A stretch of 54,170 bases of DNA. Source: JBBARC01 sp040400005. Lineage in GTDB: Bacteria > Pseudomonadota > Alphaproteobacteria > Acetobacterales > Acetobacteraceae. A program made the translations under genes and the position numbers. The DNA lies in contig JBBARC010000018.1 in assembly GCA_040400005.1 (NCBI GenBank), positions 1-54,170 on the forward strand. Reading direction: 5' to 3'. The notes beneath the pieces were generated by a model. The model made no database searches, was not told where the DNA came from, and was given only the letters and a program-made list of their open reading frames with translations. Shown here in pieces: positions 40,638 through 49,950 of the stretch; the stretch's first letter is position 1, and every line of letters starts with the position of its first letter.

Positions 40638-41986
40638 GCGCGCTGTATTCCGCCGCCGATTTAGCGATTGCCACTGGGGGCACGGTGTCACGCGATGTAT
40701 CGGTAACCGGTGTATCGATCGATACCCGCACATTGCGCCTAGGCGATCTGTTTGTTGCCCTGCACAGCGATCACGGTGATGGCCATCGGTTTGTGCAAGC
40801 CGCGATCGACGCCGGTGCTGCGGCCGCCTTGGTGGATCACGTGCCTGATGACGTTGGTGATTTTCCGCTGGTGGTGGTGGATAATACGCAAGTAGCTTTA
40901 ACCGCACTTGGCGCATTCGCGCGCGCACGTTTTGCAGGGAGGGTGATTGCGGTGACCGGCAGTGTCGGTAAAACCACCACCAAAGAAATGCTGCGCGAGA
41001 TTTTATCGGCTAGCGGCAAAACCCATGCAGCCCAAGCTAGTTACAATAATCACTGGGGTGTGCCGCTAACCTTAGCGTTGATACCGTGCGATGCCGAGTT
41101 TGCGGTGATTGAAATTGGTATGAACCAGCCAGGTGAAATTGCACCACTAGCAGCATTGGCCCGCCCGAACGTGGCGCTGATTACCACAATCGCATCTGCG
41201 CATATTGGCAACATGGGTAGCCTTGCCGCGATCGCCGACGAAAAAGCGGCTATTTTGGGTGGGCTAGTGCCCGGCGGGGTGGCGATTTTACCGGGTGATA
41301 AGGAGACGCTGCCGCGTTTACGTGCGGGCGCACGCGCCGACATAAGCTGCGTTGTCGTGGCAGCCACCGATGAGTGTGTTGTGCGTGAAGATGCTTATGG
41401 CAGCGACGTGTACGCGCAAATTGGCGATACGACGCTCACATTTCGGGTGAATGCACCGGGTCGCCACATGGTGCATAACGCGATGATGGCGCTTACCGGT
41501 GCTGCGGCCCTTGGTGCTGATGTGGTGACCGGTGCTGCAACACTGGCCCGATTCGGCGCAATCAGCGGGCGCGGCGTGCAGCGGCAGATTTTGGGCGGCT
41601 CGGCGCTGTTGCTGGATGAAAGTTACAACGCCAATACTGCATCGGTGCGCGCGGCGCTGGGCGTGTTGCGCCTATTGCCGGCAACAAGGCGCGTGGCGGT
41701 GCTGGGCGACATGCTGGAATTAGGCGAATTCAGCACAAATGAACATATATCGTTGGCAAACGACCTGCGCGAATCGGCTGATCTGCTGTACGCATGTGGC
41801 CCTGCCATGAAATTTTTATTCGATTCTTGCCCAACCACCATGCGGGCATTTCATACCGCCGACAGCGCGAGCTTGGCGCCCATCGTTGCGGCTGCGGTGC
41901 GCGCGGGCGACGCGGTGCTGGTAAAAGGGAGTTTTGGTAGCCGCATGCGCCTAGTGGTGGATGCCCTGATCGCGCGAGGCGCCTGA
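40634..41986 (+). CDS. murF: UDP-MurNAc-tripeptide--D-Ala-D-Ala ligase
   Basis: Mur ligase that finishes the pentapeptide precursor by adding D-Ala-D-Ala made by Ddl, encoded 8.4 kb downstream. In 450 residues the N-terminal domain (VSIDTRTLRLGDLFVAL) is followed by the P-loop VTGSVGKTTTKEML, ASYNNHWGVPLTL, EIGMNQPGEI and, in the C-terminal domain, LLDESYNANTASVRAAL. It overlaps murE by 4 bases, and the final base of its stop is the first of the mraY ATG. Confidence 0.96.
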   Translation: MSALYSAADLAIATGGTVSRDVSVTGVSIDTRTLRLGDLFVALHSDHGDGHRFVQAAIDAGAAAALVDHVPDDVGDFPLVVVDNTQVALTALGAFARARFAGRVIAVTGSVGKTTTKEMLREILSASGKTHAAQASYNNHWGVPLTLALIPCDAEFAVIEIGMNQPGEIAPLAALARPNVALITTIASAHIGNMGSLAAIADEKAAILGGLVPGGVAILPGDKETLPRLRAGARADISCVVVAATDECVVREDAYGSDVYAQIGDTTLTFRVNAPGRHMVHNAMMALTGAAALGADVVTGAATLARFGAISGRGVQRQILGGSALLLDESYNANTASVRAALGVLRLLPATRRVAVLGDMLELGEFSTNEHISLANDLRESADLLYACGPAMKFLFDSCPTTMRAFHTADSASLAPIVAAAVRAGDAVLVKGSFGSRMRLVVDALIARGA

Positions 41987-43074
41987 TGCTGTATAATTTT
42001 ACACACGCTTATGCTGATCAGTTTATTCTGTTCAACCTGTTTCGCTACATCACGTTTCGCGCAGGGGCGGCCTGCATGACGGCGCTGATCATGAGCCTGT
42101 GGATGGGGCCGCGGGTGATACGATGGCTAAAATCGGTGCAGGGCAGCGGCCAGCCGATACGGCTTGATGGGCCGGCGCGCCACATATTGGAAAAACAAGG
42201 CACACCAACCATGGGCGGCGTGCTGATACTGGCGTCCCTGGTGGTATCGACCCTGCTATGGGCGGATTTGCGTAATGGCTATGTGTGGGCAGTGATGTTT
42301 TGCACCCTGGGCTATGGCGCTGTTGGCTTCTATGACGATTACCTGAAACTGTCGCGGTGCAACACAAAAGGCGTATCGGCGCGGCTAAAATTGTCGGTGC
42401 AAATCGCAGTTGGCCTGGTCACCGCTTTTTGGATTATGTCGTTGACCCATGGGCCACTGTCCACCGCAGTCGCCATCCCTGTTTTCAAAGGACTGCTGGT
42501 GCCGCTGGGCTACGCGTTTCCGCTGTTTGCGATGTTTGTGATGATTGGCAGTTCGAATGCGGTGAACCTGACCGACGGGCTAGATGGCCTGGCAACCGTG
42601 CCAACCATTATTGTGGCCGCCGTGTTTGCCTTGATCTCCTACCTAGTGGGCAACCGGCTTTTTGCCGATTACTTGCAATTAAACCACGTGCCTGGCGTGG
42701 GCGAATTGGCGATATTTTGCGCAGCTCTGATCGGAGCAGGGCTTGGTTTCTTGTGGTATAATGCGCCGCCTGCCGCAGTGTTTATGGGTGACACCGGCAG
42801 CTTGGCACTTGGCGGCGCGCTCGCCGCCGTGGCTGTGGCTGTAAAGCACGAAGTGGTGCTGATGATCGCCGGCGGGTTGTTTGTGGTGGAAACGGTCAGC
42901 GTTATTATCCAGGTGTTTTGGTATAAGCGCACCGGCAGGCGAGTGTTTTTAATGGCGCCGCTGCACCACCATTTTGAAAAGAAGGGCTGGGAAGAACCCA
43001 AAATCGTCATCCGGTTTTGGATTATCTCGATGATTTTGGCGATCCTCGCCCTTGGCACGTTGAAAATCCGATGA
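41986..43074 (+). CDS. mraY: Phospho-MurNAc-pentapeptide transferase MraY
   Basis: Integral membrane enzyme that links phospho-MurNAc-pentapeptide to undecaprenyl phosphate, giving lipid I. The 362-residue chain has about ten helices and the catalytic sites GFYDDYLKL (metal-binding Asp pair), NAVNLTDGLDGLA and APLHHHFEKKGW. PTMGGVLIL near residue 75 is another signature. The start overlaps the murF stop by one base, and the stop overlaps murD by four. Confidence 0.97.
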   Translation: MLYNFTHAYADQFILFNLFRYITFRAGAACMTALIMSLWMGPRVIRWLKSVQGSGQPIRLDGPARHILEKQGTPTMGGVLILASLVVSTLLWADLRNGYVWAVMFCTLGYGAVGFYDDYLKLSRCNTKGVSARLKLSVQIAVGLVTAFWIMSLTHGPLSTAVAIPVFKGLLVPLGYAFPLFAMFVMIGSSNAVNLTDGLDGLATVPTIIVAAVFALISYLVGNRLFADYLQLNHVPGVGELAIFCAALIGAGLGFLWYNAPPAAVFMGDTGSLALGGALAAVAVAVKHEVVLMIAGGLFVVETVSVIIQVFWYKRTGRRVFLMAPLHHHFEKKGWEEPKIVIRFWIISMILAILALGTLKIR

Positions 43075-44435
43075 GTACTTTTCCACCCGACCTGTTCGCA
43101 GGCAGGCTTTATGCCGTGCTCGGCTTAGGCCGCGCCGGCATTGCCGCGATGCGGGCGCTCACCGATATGGGTGCACGCGTCATCGGCTGGGACGATGCCG
43201 CCTTCGTGCGCGATCAAGCTGCCGCCGAAGGGTTTTTGATTACCGACCCTACTCAGGATATTGGTGATATCACAGCGCTGATACTTTCGCCTGGCATTGC
43301 GCATCGGCTGCCAGTGCCGCACCGCATTGCGGCTGCAGCCCTTGCCGCAGGCCGGCCGATACTGACCGATGCTGAATTGCTGTATGAAGCCGTGCGCGCG
43401 GCGGGTGCACGTTGCCGGTTTGCCGGCATTACTGGCACCAATGGCAAATCGACCACCACGGCGTTGCTTGCGCATATTTTGCAAACCGCCGGGGTGCCGC
43501 ACGCGGCGGGGGCCAATTTGGGGCCGGCGGCGTTATCGCTGCCATTACTGCCCGATCACGGCGTGTATGTTCTAGAGATGTCATCTTACATGCTGGAACG
43601 CCTAGCGAGTTTGCGGTTTGATGCGGCAGTGATGCTGAATTTGAGTGCCGATCATCTTGATCGGCACGGTGATATGGACGGATACGCCGCAGCCAAACGG
43701 CAGATTTTTACACGCCAAAGTGCGGCCGACGCGGCCATTATTGGTATTGATGATACATTCAGCCGCGAGATAGCCAACACTATTGCCGGAGCACTTCGTA
43801 TTTCGGCCGACACGCCAGCCGATGTCTGGTGTGATGCGGCGTGGAAACTGCGCGACCATGCCGGCATCATTGCTGATATGACCCAAACACACGCCCTGCC
43901 CGGCCGCCACAATGCGCAGAATGCTGCCGCCGCCACGGCGATGGCGCGTGCGCTGGGGGTGAGCGATGATGATATTCGCGCAGGGCTGATATCATTCACT
44001 GGCCTTGCCCACCGGCAAGAACTGATCGCCGAGATCGATGGTGTGCGCTATGTGAACGACAGCAAGGCTACCAACGCCGATGCAACGGCGTGCGCGCTGG
44101 GGTGTTACGATCGCGTTGTGTGGATTGCTGGTGGCATTGCCAAAGCTGGTGGCATCGGTAGTTTGGTCCCGTTTTTCCCCCGTGTGGCACTGGCTTTGTT
44201 GATTGGGCGTGATGCTGCACAGTTTGCCGAAACGCTAACCGCCGCCGGGGTACGCCACCAGGTGGCGGATACGCTGCAGGTGGCCGTAGCCCTGGCGCCG
44301 GCGCTTGCGCGCACGCTTGGCGCACCAACCGTGCTGCTATCACCGGCGGCGGCAAGCTTTGATCAGTTTACAGGCTTTGAAGACCGCGGCGCGCAGTTTC
44401 GCGCCCTGGTTGAAAATTTGGGGAGCGCTGCCTGA
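43071..44435 (+). CDS. murD: UDP-MurNAc-L-Ala--D-Glu ligase
   Basis: Mur ligase adding D-glutamate as second residue of the stem peptide. The 454-residue protein begins with a Rossmann-like domain (AVLGLGRAGIAAMRAL), then the P-loop GITGTNGKSTTTALLAHIL, ADHLDRHGDMDGYAAAK and the late NDSKATNADATACAL. The start was put at ATG 43071 (overlap ATGA with mraY) since earlier in-frame codons lie inside mraY. Confidence 0.96.
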   Translation: MSTFPPDLFAGRLYAVLGLGRAGIAAMRALTDMGARVIGWDDAAFVRDQAAAEGFLITDPTQDIGDITALILSPGIAHRLPVPHRIAAAALAAGRPILTDAELLYEAVRAAGARCRFAGITGTNGKSTTTALLAHILQTAGVPHAAGANLGPAALSLPLLPDHGVYVLEMSSYMLERLASLRFDAAVMLNLSADHLDRHGDMDGYAAAKRQIFTRQSAADAAIIGIDDTFSREIANTIAGALRISADTPADVWCDAAWKLRDHAGIIADMTQTHALPGRHNAQNAAAATAMARALGVSDDDIRAGLISFTGLAHRQELIAEIDGVRYVNDSKATNADATACALGCYDRVVWIAGGIAKAGGIGSLVPFFPRVALALLIGRDAAQFAETLTAAGVRHQVADTLQVAVALAPALARTLGAPTVLLSPAAASFDQFTGFEDRGAQFRALVENLGSAA

Positions 44436-45556
44436 TGCCGAGCCTATCGCGCGCAGATACATCTGTTCTCGGCCGCTGGTGGTGGGAAGTGGATCGTTGG
44501 ACCCTATCCGCGATCATTACCCTGATCGGCTGCGGTTATGTGTTGGTGATGGCGGCAAGCCCGGCGGTTGCTGAGCGCATTCACCAATCGCGCGATTTGT
44601 TTATCTTAAAGCAAGTGCTGTTTTTGGCACTGGCCGGGGCGATTGTGTTTTTCACATCGCTGTTGTCGCATCGTGATATCAAGCGGCTGGCAGTTGCGGG
44701 CTGTATTTTGGCGTTGGCGCTGACGTTTTTAACCCTGGTGCATGGGGTAGAAATTAAGGGCGCGCGGCGCTGGATTGCGCTGCCGGGGATGTCTATTCAG
44801 CCTAGCGAATTTCTAAAACCATGTTTTGCTGTGGTGACCGCCTGGCTGTTGACGGAAGCACGCAAAGGGTTAGGGGTGCCCGCCCGTTTGGCCGCTTTTG
44901 GCGTGTTTGGCTTGATTTTGATGCTGCTGAAATCACAGCCTGATATCGGAATGTTGTCGGTGGTAACAGCGGTGTTCTTCGCCCAGTTGTTTATTGACGG
45001 GATGAACATGGCGTTTGTAGGTATGGGTATTGCCAGCATGGGTGCGGCCGCCATGGGTGCCTATGTGTTTTTTCCCCATGTGCGCAGCCGGGTGACGCGG
45101 TTTTTGCACCCCGGCCAGGGCGATGATTATCAGGTGAACACGGCGTTGCAGGCATTTGGCAATGGCGGGTTGTTTGGCCGCGGGCCGGGCGAAGGCCACA
45201 TTAAAGATTTGCTGCCCGATGCGCACGCCGATTTCGTGTTTGCGGTAGCCGGCGAAGAATTTGGTCTGATCGTGTGCTTGATCATTTTGGGCGTGTTTGC
45301 GTTTATTGTGCTGCGCGGTTTGCTGAGACTAATTCAAGAAACCGATGAGTTTGTGATTTTGGCATCGGGCGGGCTGATCACTGGCTTTGGCTTGCAGGCG
45401 TTTGTGAATATGGCATCAACCCTGCATTTGATCCCGACCAAGGGTATGACGCTGCCGTTTATTTCGTACGGTGGTAGCTCGGCGATGTCGGTGGCGCTGG
45501 GTATGGGCATGTTGCTGGCGCTCACCCGACGCCGCATGCATGGCGAACAACCATGA
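44435..45556 (+). CDS. ftsW: Septal peptidoglycan polymerase FtsW
   Basis: SEDS-family glycosyltransferase that joins lipid II into glycan strands with FtsI. The 373-residue protein has about ten helices; GARRWIALPGMSIQPSEFLK and the late TLHLIPTKGMTLPFISYGG are the family signatures, and the large loop before it (DYQVNTALQAFGNGG) holds the conserved segment. The catalytic Asp of the family probably lies in the large extracellular loop. It overlaps murD by 1 bp and murG by 4 bp. Confidence 0.96.
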   Translation: MPSLSRADTSVLGRWWWEVDRWTLSAIITLIGCGYVLVMAASPAVAERIHQSRDLFILKQVLFLALAGAIVFFTSLLSHRDIKRLAVAGCILALALTFLTLVHGVEIKGARRWIALPGMSIQPSEFLKPCFAVVTAWLLTEARKGLGVPARLAAFGVFGLILMLLKSQPDIGMLSVVTAVFFAQLFIDGMNMAFVGMGIASMGAAAMGAYVFFPHVRSRVTRFLHPGQGDDYQVNTALQAFGNGGLFGRGPGEGHIKDLLPDAHADFVFAVAGEEFGLIVCLIILGVFAFIVLRGLLRLIQETDEFVILASGGLITGFGLQAFVNMASTLHLIPTKGMTLPFISYGGSSAMSVALGMGMLLALTRRRMHGEQP

Positions 45557-46671
45557 GGGGCCCGGCGGTGCGGCCCATTATTATTGCGGCTGGTGGAACG
45601 GGGGGGCATTTTTTCCCCGCCGAGGCGCTAGCCGCAACACTATACGCGCGCGGGCATCGGGTTGTGTTGATGACCGATGCGCGATCGGGGGCTTTGAAAA
45701 GTGCGGTGTTTGGCGGGCGCGAAACCTATGTGCTGCCGGGATCGGGTATTGCAGGGCGCGGCATTGTTAAAGCAGCACGCGCGGTTTTTGCCTTAGCCCA
45801 CGGTGCGGTGCGTGCGAGTATTTTGATCAACCGGCTAGACCCCGCCGTGGTGGTGGGATTTGGCGGCTACCCTTCAGTGCCGCCAATCCTTGCGGCATCT
45901 TTGCGGCGCCGGCGTACGGCGATTGTGCTGCACGAACAAAATGCTGTGCTGGGCCGGGCTAATCGCATGATGGCATGCATTGCCGACGTGCTCGCCCTGG
46001 GCATGACCGAAACCGCGCATATCCCTGCCAACGTCACAGCGCACATCACGGGTAATCCGGTGCGGCCGCAGATTGCGGCGATCGCTGACGCGCCATATCA
46101 GGTGCCTGGCGACACCATCGAATTGCTGGTGGTGGGCGGATCGCTGGGCGCACGGGTATTTAGCGATGTGGTACCGCAAGCGGTGGCGGCCTTACCCGGT
46201 GACTTGCGCATTCGGCTTTCAGTAACCCAGCAATGCCGAGTGGAAGATTTGCCGCGGGTGCGCCAGGTTTACAAAGCCTGCGGTGTGCCATCTGATTTGG
46301 CGCCCTTTTTTACCGATATCGCCGATCGTTTGGCGCGCGCGCATTTGGTGATTGGGCGTGCCGGGGCATCGACCTGCGCCGAATTGGCAGTGGCTGGGCG
46401 ACCATCTATTTTGGTGCCGCTGCCAACTGCCATTGATGATCACCAAACCGCGAATGCGCGGGCGTTATCAGATGCCGGTGGCGCCACCGTGCTGGCACAA
46501 AGCGAATTTAGCCCCGAAAAACTCACAGCCCTTCTTGCGGCGCAGTTGGCAGATATGGCTTATTTGCAAGGTGCGGCAGAATCTGCGCGCAAGTGTGGCC
46601 GGGCGGATGCGGCGGAAAAACTGGCGGATGAAATTGAAAACCTTATGGCCATGAGAGAACGCGTGGCATGA
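45553..46671 (+). CDS. murG: UDP-GlcNAc--lipid I GlcNAc transferase MurG
   Basis: GT28 peripheral membrane enzyme that turns lipid I into lipid II on the inner face. In 372 residues: AAGGTGGHFFPAEALA (acceptor side), HEQNAVLGRANRMM, VVGGSLGARVFSDVVP and GRAGASTCAELAVAGRP with PLPTAIDDHQTANA (UDP-GlcNAc site). It overlaps ftsW and murC by 4 bp each. Confidence 0.97.
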   Translation: MRGPAVRPIIIAAGGTGGHFFPAEALAATLYARGHRVVLMTDARSGALKSAVFGGRETYVLPGSGIAGRGIVKAARAVFALAHGAVRASILINRLDPAVVVGFGGYPSVPPILAASLRRRRTAIVLHEQNAVLGRANRMMACIADVLALGMTETAHIPANVTAHITGNPVRPQIAAIADAPYQVPGDTIELLVVGGSLGARVFSDVVPQAVAALPGDLRIRLSVTQQCRVEDLPRVRQVYKACGVPSDLAPFFTDIADRLARAHLVIGRAGASTCAELAVAGRPSILVPLPTAIDDHQTANARALSDAGGATVLAQSEFSPEKLTALLAAQLADMAYLQGAAESARKCGRADAAEKLADEIENLMAMRERVA

Positions 46672-48101
46672 GGGCGCTGCCGCTGAACATTGGCATGATC
46701 CATTTTGTCGGCATTGGCGGTATCGGCATGTCCGGCATTGCCGAGGTGCTGCACATGCTGGGTTATGGCGTGCAGGGCAGCGATATTTCTGACAATGCAA
46801 ATGTTAAACGGCTGCGCGCGTTGGGCATTGCGGTGGCGGTTGGCCACGATGCGGCGAATTTAGGGGCCGCCCAAGTGGTGGTGGTTTCTACCGCGGTGAA
46901 AATTGATAACCCAGAAGTTATGGCCGCCCGCCAGGCGCTAATTCCTGTGGTGCGGCGTGCCGAAATGCTGGCCGAATTGATGCGGCTGCGCTGGGCCATT
47001 GCTGTTGGCGGCACCCATGGCAAAACTACCACAACCAGCCTGGTTGCCTGCGTGCTGGAAGCGGCCAAGCTTGATCCCACTGTTATCAACGGCGGTATTA
47101 TTGAGGCTTACGGATCGAACACCCGCATGGGTGCGGGCGATTGGATGGTCGTTGAAGCCGACGAATCTGATGGCAGCTTTTTGCGCCTGCCGGCAACCAT
47201 TGCTGTTGTGACCAACATGGACCCCGAACATCTGGACCATTGGGGCACGGCAGAAGCGATGACTGCCGGTTACGACCAGTTTGTTGGCAATATCCCGTTT
47301 TACGGTTTTGCCGTGCTGTGCATTGATCATCCTGCGGTGCAGGCGATGATACCGCGGGTGGATCGCCGGTTGGTCACTTACGGATTTTCACCGCAGGCCG
47401 ATGTGCGGGCAGACCGGGTGGTGGCTGACAGGTTGGGTTCTACCTTTGAAGTTGCCATCACCGATAGGTTTCGCAAGCGCACGCGGCGCATGGGGCCGTT
47501 TCGGTTGCCCATGCTGGGGCAGCACAATGTACAGAATGCTCTGGCGGCGGTCGCCGTAGGCGTTGAGATGGAAATTGATGACCAGACCCTGCGCAGTGCG
47601 TTTGCATCTTTCCGTGGTGTGAAACGTCGCTTTACCAAAACCGGCGAAACTAATGGCGTGACGGTGATCGATGATTACGGCCACCACCCAGTAGAAATTG
47701 CCGCCGTTCTGCGTGCGGCCCGTCAAGCCGGTGCACGCGAAGTGATCGCCGTGGTGCAGCCACATCGCTATAGCCGGCTGGCATCGCTGTTTACCGAATT
47801 TTGCACCTGCATGAACGATGCAAGCACAGTGATTATCGCCGACGTTTACGCCGCCGGTGAAAAACCGATGGATGGGTTTGATCGGGATGCGCTGGTGGAC
47901 GGGCTGCGCGCCAGTGGCCATCGCAGTGTGGTGCCGCTACCCGGACCGCAGCATTTGGCAGAAATGATCAACGCCATTGCTAAATCAGGCGATTTTGTCA
48001 TCTGCCTAGGTGCCGGCACCATTACCCAATGGGCGGCAAGCTTGCCGGCAGAATTGGCAACCCTGCAGGCCGGCACAAAACGCGAAGGCGCGCGGGCATG
48101 A
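46668..48101 (+). CDS. murC: UDP-MurNAc--L-Ala ligase
   Basis: First Mur ligase, adding L-alanine to UDP-MurNAc. The 477-residue protein has VGIGGIGMSGIAEVLHMLGY, the P-loop GGTHGKTTTTSLVACVLE, VVEADESDGSFLRL, NMDPEHLDHWGT and, in the C-terminal domain, VIDDYGHHPVEIAAVL. The junctions with murG and murB are both 4-base ATGA overlaps. Confidence 0.97.
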   Translation: MRALPLNIGMIHFVGIGGIGMSGIAEVLHMLGYGVQGSDISDNANVKRLRALGIAVAVGHDAANLGAAQVVVVSTAVKIDNPEVMAARQALIPVVRRAEMLAELMRLRWAIAVGGTHGKTTTTSLVACVLEAAKLDPTVINGGIIEAYGSNTRMGAGDWMVVEADESDGSFLRLPATIAVVTNMDPEHLDHWGTAEAMTAGYDQFVGNIPFYGFAVLCIDHPAVQAMIPRVDRRLVTYGFSPQADVRADRVVADRLGSTFEVAITDRFRKRTRRMGPFRLPMLGQHNVQNALAAVAVGVEMEIDDQTLRSAFASFRGVKRRFTKTGETNGVTVIDDYGHHPVEIAAVLRAARQAGAREVIAVVQPHRYSRLASLFTEFCTCMNDASTVIIADVYAAGEKPMDGFDRDALVDGLRASGHRSVVPLPGPQHLAEMINAIAKSGDFVICLGAGTITQWAASLPAELATLQAGTKREGARA

Positions 48102-49036
48102 TGGCGGCGCAGCATACACCGGCCCTGATAGATACCCTGCCGCCCACCGCCGGGCGCCTGCAGGCGGGGGTTGTGTTAGGCCCCAACACCTGGTTTCGCG
48201 TGGGTGGGCCTGCCGAAATTTTACTGCGCCCGGCCGATACGGATGATTTGCAGGCGTTTTTGGCAGCATTGCCGTTAGAAATTCCGCTTTGCGTTATTGG
48301 CGCTGCATCCAACCTTATTATCCGCGACGGCGGTATCAACGGCGTGGTGATCCGCCTGGCGCGTGGTTTTGGCGACATTGCGGTAGATGATGCGGGCATT
48401 ACCGCAGGGGCTGCGGCCCTTGATGCGATAGTTGCGGAATATGCCCTTGAAGCCGGGCTGACCGGGTTGGAATTTTTATCTGGTATTCCCGGTGCTGTTG
48501 GCGGTGCGGTTGCGATGAATGCTGGCGCCTATGGCGGCGATGTTGCCAGTGTTCTAGACTGGGCCGAGATCGTTACCCGGCAGGGTGAACTGATACGGCT
48601 GACCGCGGCCGAACTTGGTTTTTCGTATCGCCATTCGCGCCTGCCGCCGGAATGTGTGGTGGTGCGGGCCCGTTTTGCCGCGCGCGCTGGTGATCGCAGT
48701 TTGATCGCCGCCCAAATGGCGGAGATTAAAACCAGCCGCGAAGCAACCCAACCGGTGCGGGCGCGCACGGGCGGATCGACTTTTCGCAACCCCGAGGGGC
48801 ATAAGGCGTGGGCGTTGATTGATAGCGCCGGCGGCCGCGGCCTTACCCGTGGTGGTGCGCAGGTTTCTGAAAAGCACTGCAATTTTTTGATCAACACCGG
48901 CACCGCGACGGCCGCCGACCTTGAAGGGTTGGGCGAAGATCTGCGCCGTATTGTACATGCCACCAGCATGGTGACGTTGGATTGGGAAATTAAACGCATC
49001 GGCATACCGGCAACCGCGCCGCAGGTGGTGCCATGA
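48098..49036 (+). CDS. murB: UDP-N-acetylenolpyruvoylglucosamine reductase
   Basis: FAD enzyme that reduces enolpyruvyl-UDP-GlcNAc to UDP-MurNAc with NADPH. The 312-residue chain shows NTWFRVGGPAE, GAASNLIIRDGGINGVVIRL, FLSGIPGAVGGAVAMNAGAY for FAD, and GGSTFRNPEGHKAW followed by the catalytic Ser in VSEKHCNFLIN. The TFRNP form with the missing inserted loop marks a type II enzyme, usual in Alphaproteobacteria. ATG 48098 makes the ATGA overlap with murC. Confidence 0.96.
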   Translation: MMAAQHTPALIDTLPPTAGRLQAGVVLGPNTWFRVGGPAEILLRPADTDDLQAFLAALPLEIPLCVIGAASNLIIRDGGINGVVIRLARGFGDIAVDDAGITAGAAALDAIVAEYALEAGLTGLEFLSGIPGAVGGAVAMNAGAYGGDVASVLDWAEIVTRQGELIRLTAAELGFSYRHSRLPPECVVVRARFAARAGDRSLIAAQMAEIKTSREATQPVRARTGGSTFRNPEGHKAWALIDSAGGRGLTRGGAQVSEKHCNFLINTGTATAADLEGLGEDLRRIVHATSMVTLDWEIKRIGIPATAPQVVP

Positions 49037-49950
49037 CAACAGTTGGTGTTTTGTATGGCGGCATTTCGGCCGAGCGCGAGGTTAGTCTTTCATCTGGCGC
49101 GCAGGTGATTGCGGCATTGGAAAATGCTGGATTTGCCGTGCGCCCAATTTTGGTGGGGAATGATCTGGCAGCCTTACTGGCAGCCTTAACACCGCCGCCA
49201 GATGTTGTGTTTAATGCATTGCACGGCAGGTTTGGCGAAGATGGAGTTATTCAGGGGGTGCTGGACTGGCTGAATATTCCCTACACCCATTCTGGCATGC
49301 GGGCCTCGGCGCTAGCGATGGACAAAGCCGCCAGTCGTGCGGTGTTTGCTGCCGCTGGTTTGCCGATTGCTGACGGCCGGGTGATTGAGATTGGCGAATT
49401 GGCGGCGGGCGATCCACTGCCGCTGCCTTATGTTATCAAACCGCTGAATGAAGGGTCGTCGGTGGGGGTTGAGATTTTTCGCACTGGCGAAAATAAGCGC
49501 GCGCAAGTGGTAGCCGCCTGGCATTTTGGCACCCAGGCGCTGGCCGAAGCGTTTATCCCCGGGCGCGAATTGACCGTTGGGGTGCTGGATGATGTGGCGC
49601 TGACGGTGACTGAAATTTCAGCAACGCACGCGTTTTATGACTACGAAAGCAAGTATGCGGCCGGCGGGTCGCACCATGTGATCCCGGCGCCGATCCACCC
49701 TGCGGCGTTTGCCCAGGCGATGACATTGGCGGTTGCGGCGCATAAGGCGCTGGGCTGTTCAGGGGCGAGCCGCACCGATTTTCGTTATGATGATACGCAG
49801 GGCGAACCAGGGCGGTTGGTGCTGCTGGAAGTGAACACCCAGCCGGGGCTTACGCCGACATCTTTGTTGCCCGAACAGGCGGCTTTCACCGGCATGGATT
49901 TTTCTGCACTGTGTGCCTGGATGGTGGAGCACGCAACATGTCGCGGATAA
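49033..49950 (+). CDS. ddl: D-alanine--D-alanine ligase
   Basis: ATP-grasp enzyme making the D-Ala-D-Ala used by MurF. The 305-residue protein begins VLYGGISAEREVSLSSG; HGRFGEDGVIQGVL, KPLNEGSSVGVEIF for ATP and EVNTQPGLTPTSLLPEQA with the metal ligands complete the fold. It is of DdlB size. It overlaps murB by 4 bp, and ftsQ starts 13 bp inside its end. Confidence 0.96.
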   Translation: MTTVGVLYGGISAEREVSLSSGAQVIAALENAGFAVRPILVGNDLAALLAALTPPPDVVFNALHGRFGEDGVIQGVLDWLNIPYTHSGMRASALAMDKAASRAVFAAAGLPIADGRVIEIGELAAGDPLPLPYVIKPLNEGSSVGVEIFRTGENKRAQVVAAWHFGTQALAEAFIPGRELTVGVLDDVALTVTEISATHAFYDYESKYAAGGSHHVIPAPIHPAAFAQAMTLAVAAHKALGCSGASRTDFRYDDTQGEPGRLVLLEVNTQPGLTPTSLLPEQAAFTGMDFSALCAWMVEHATCRG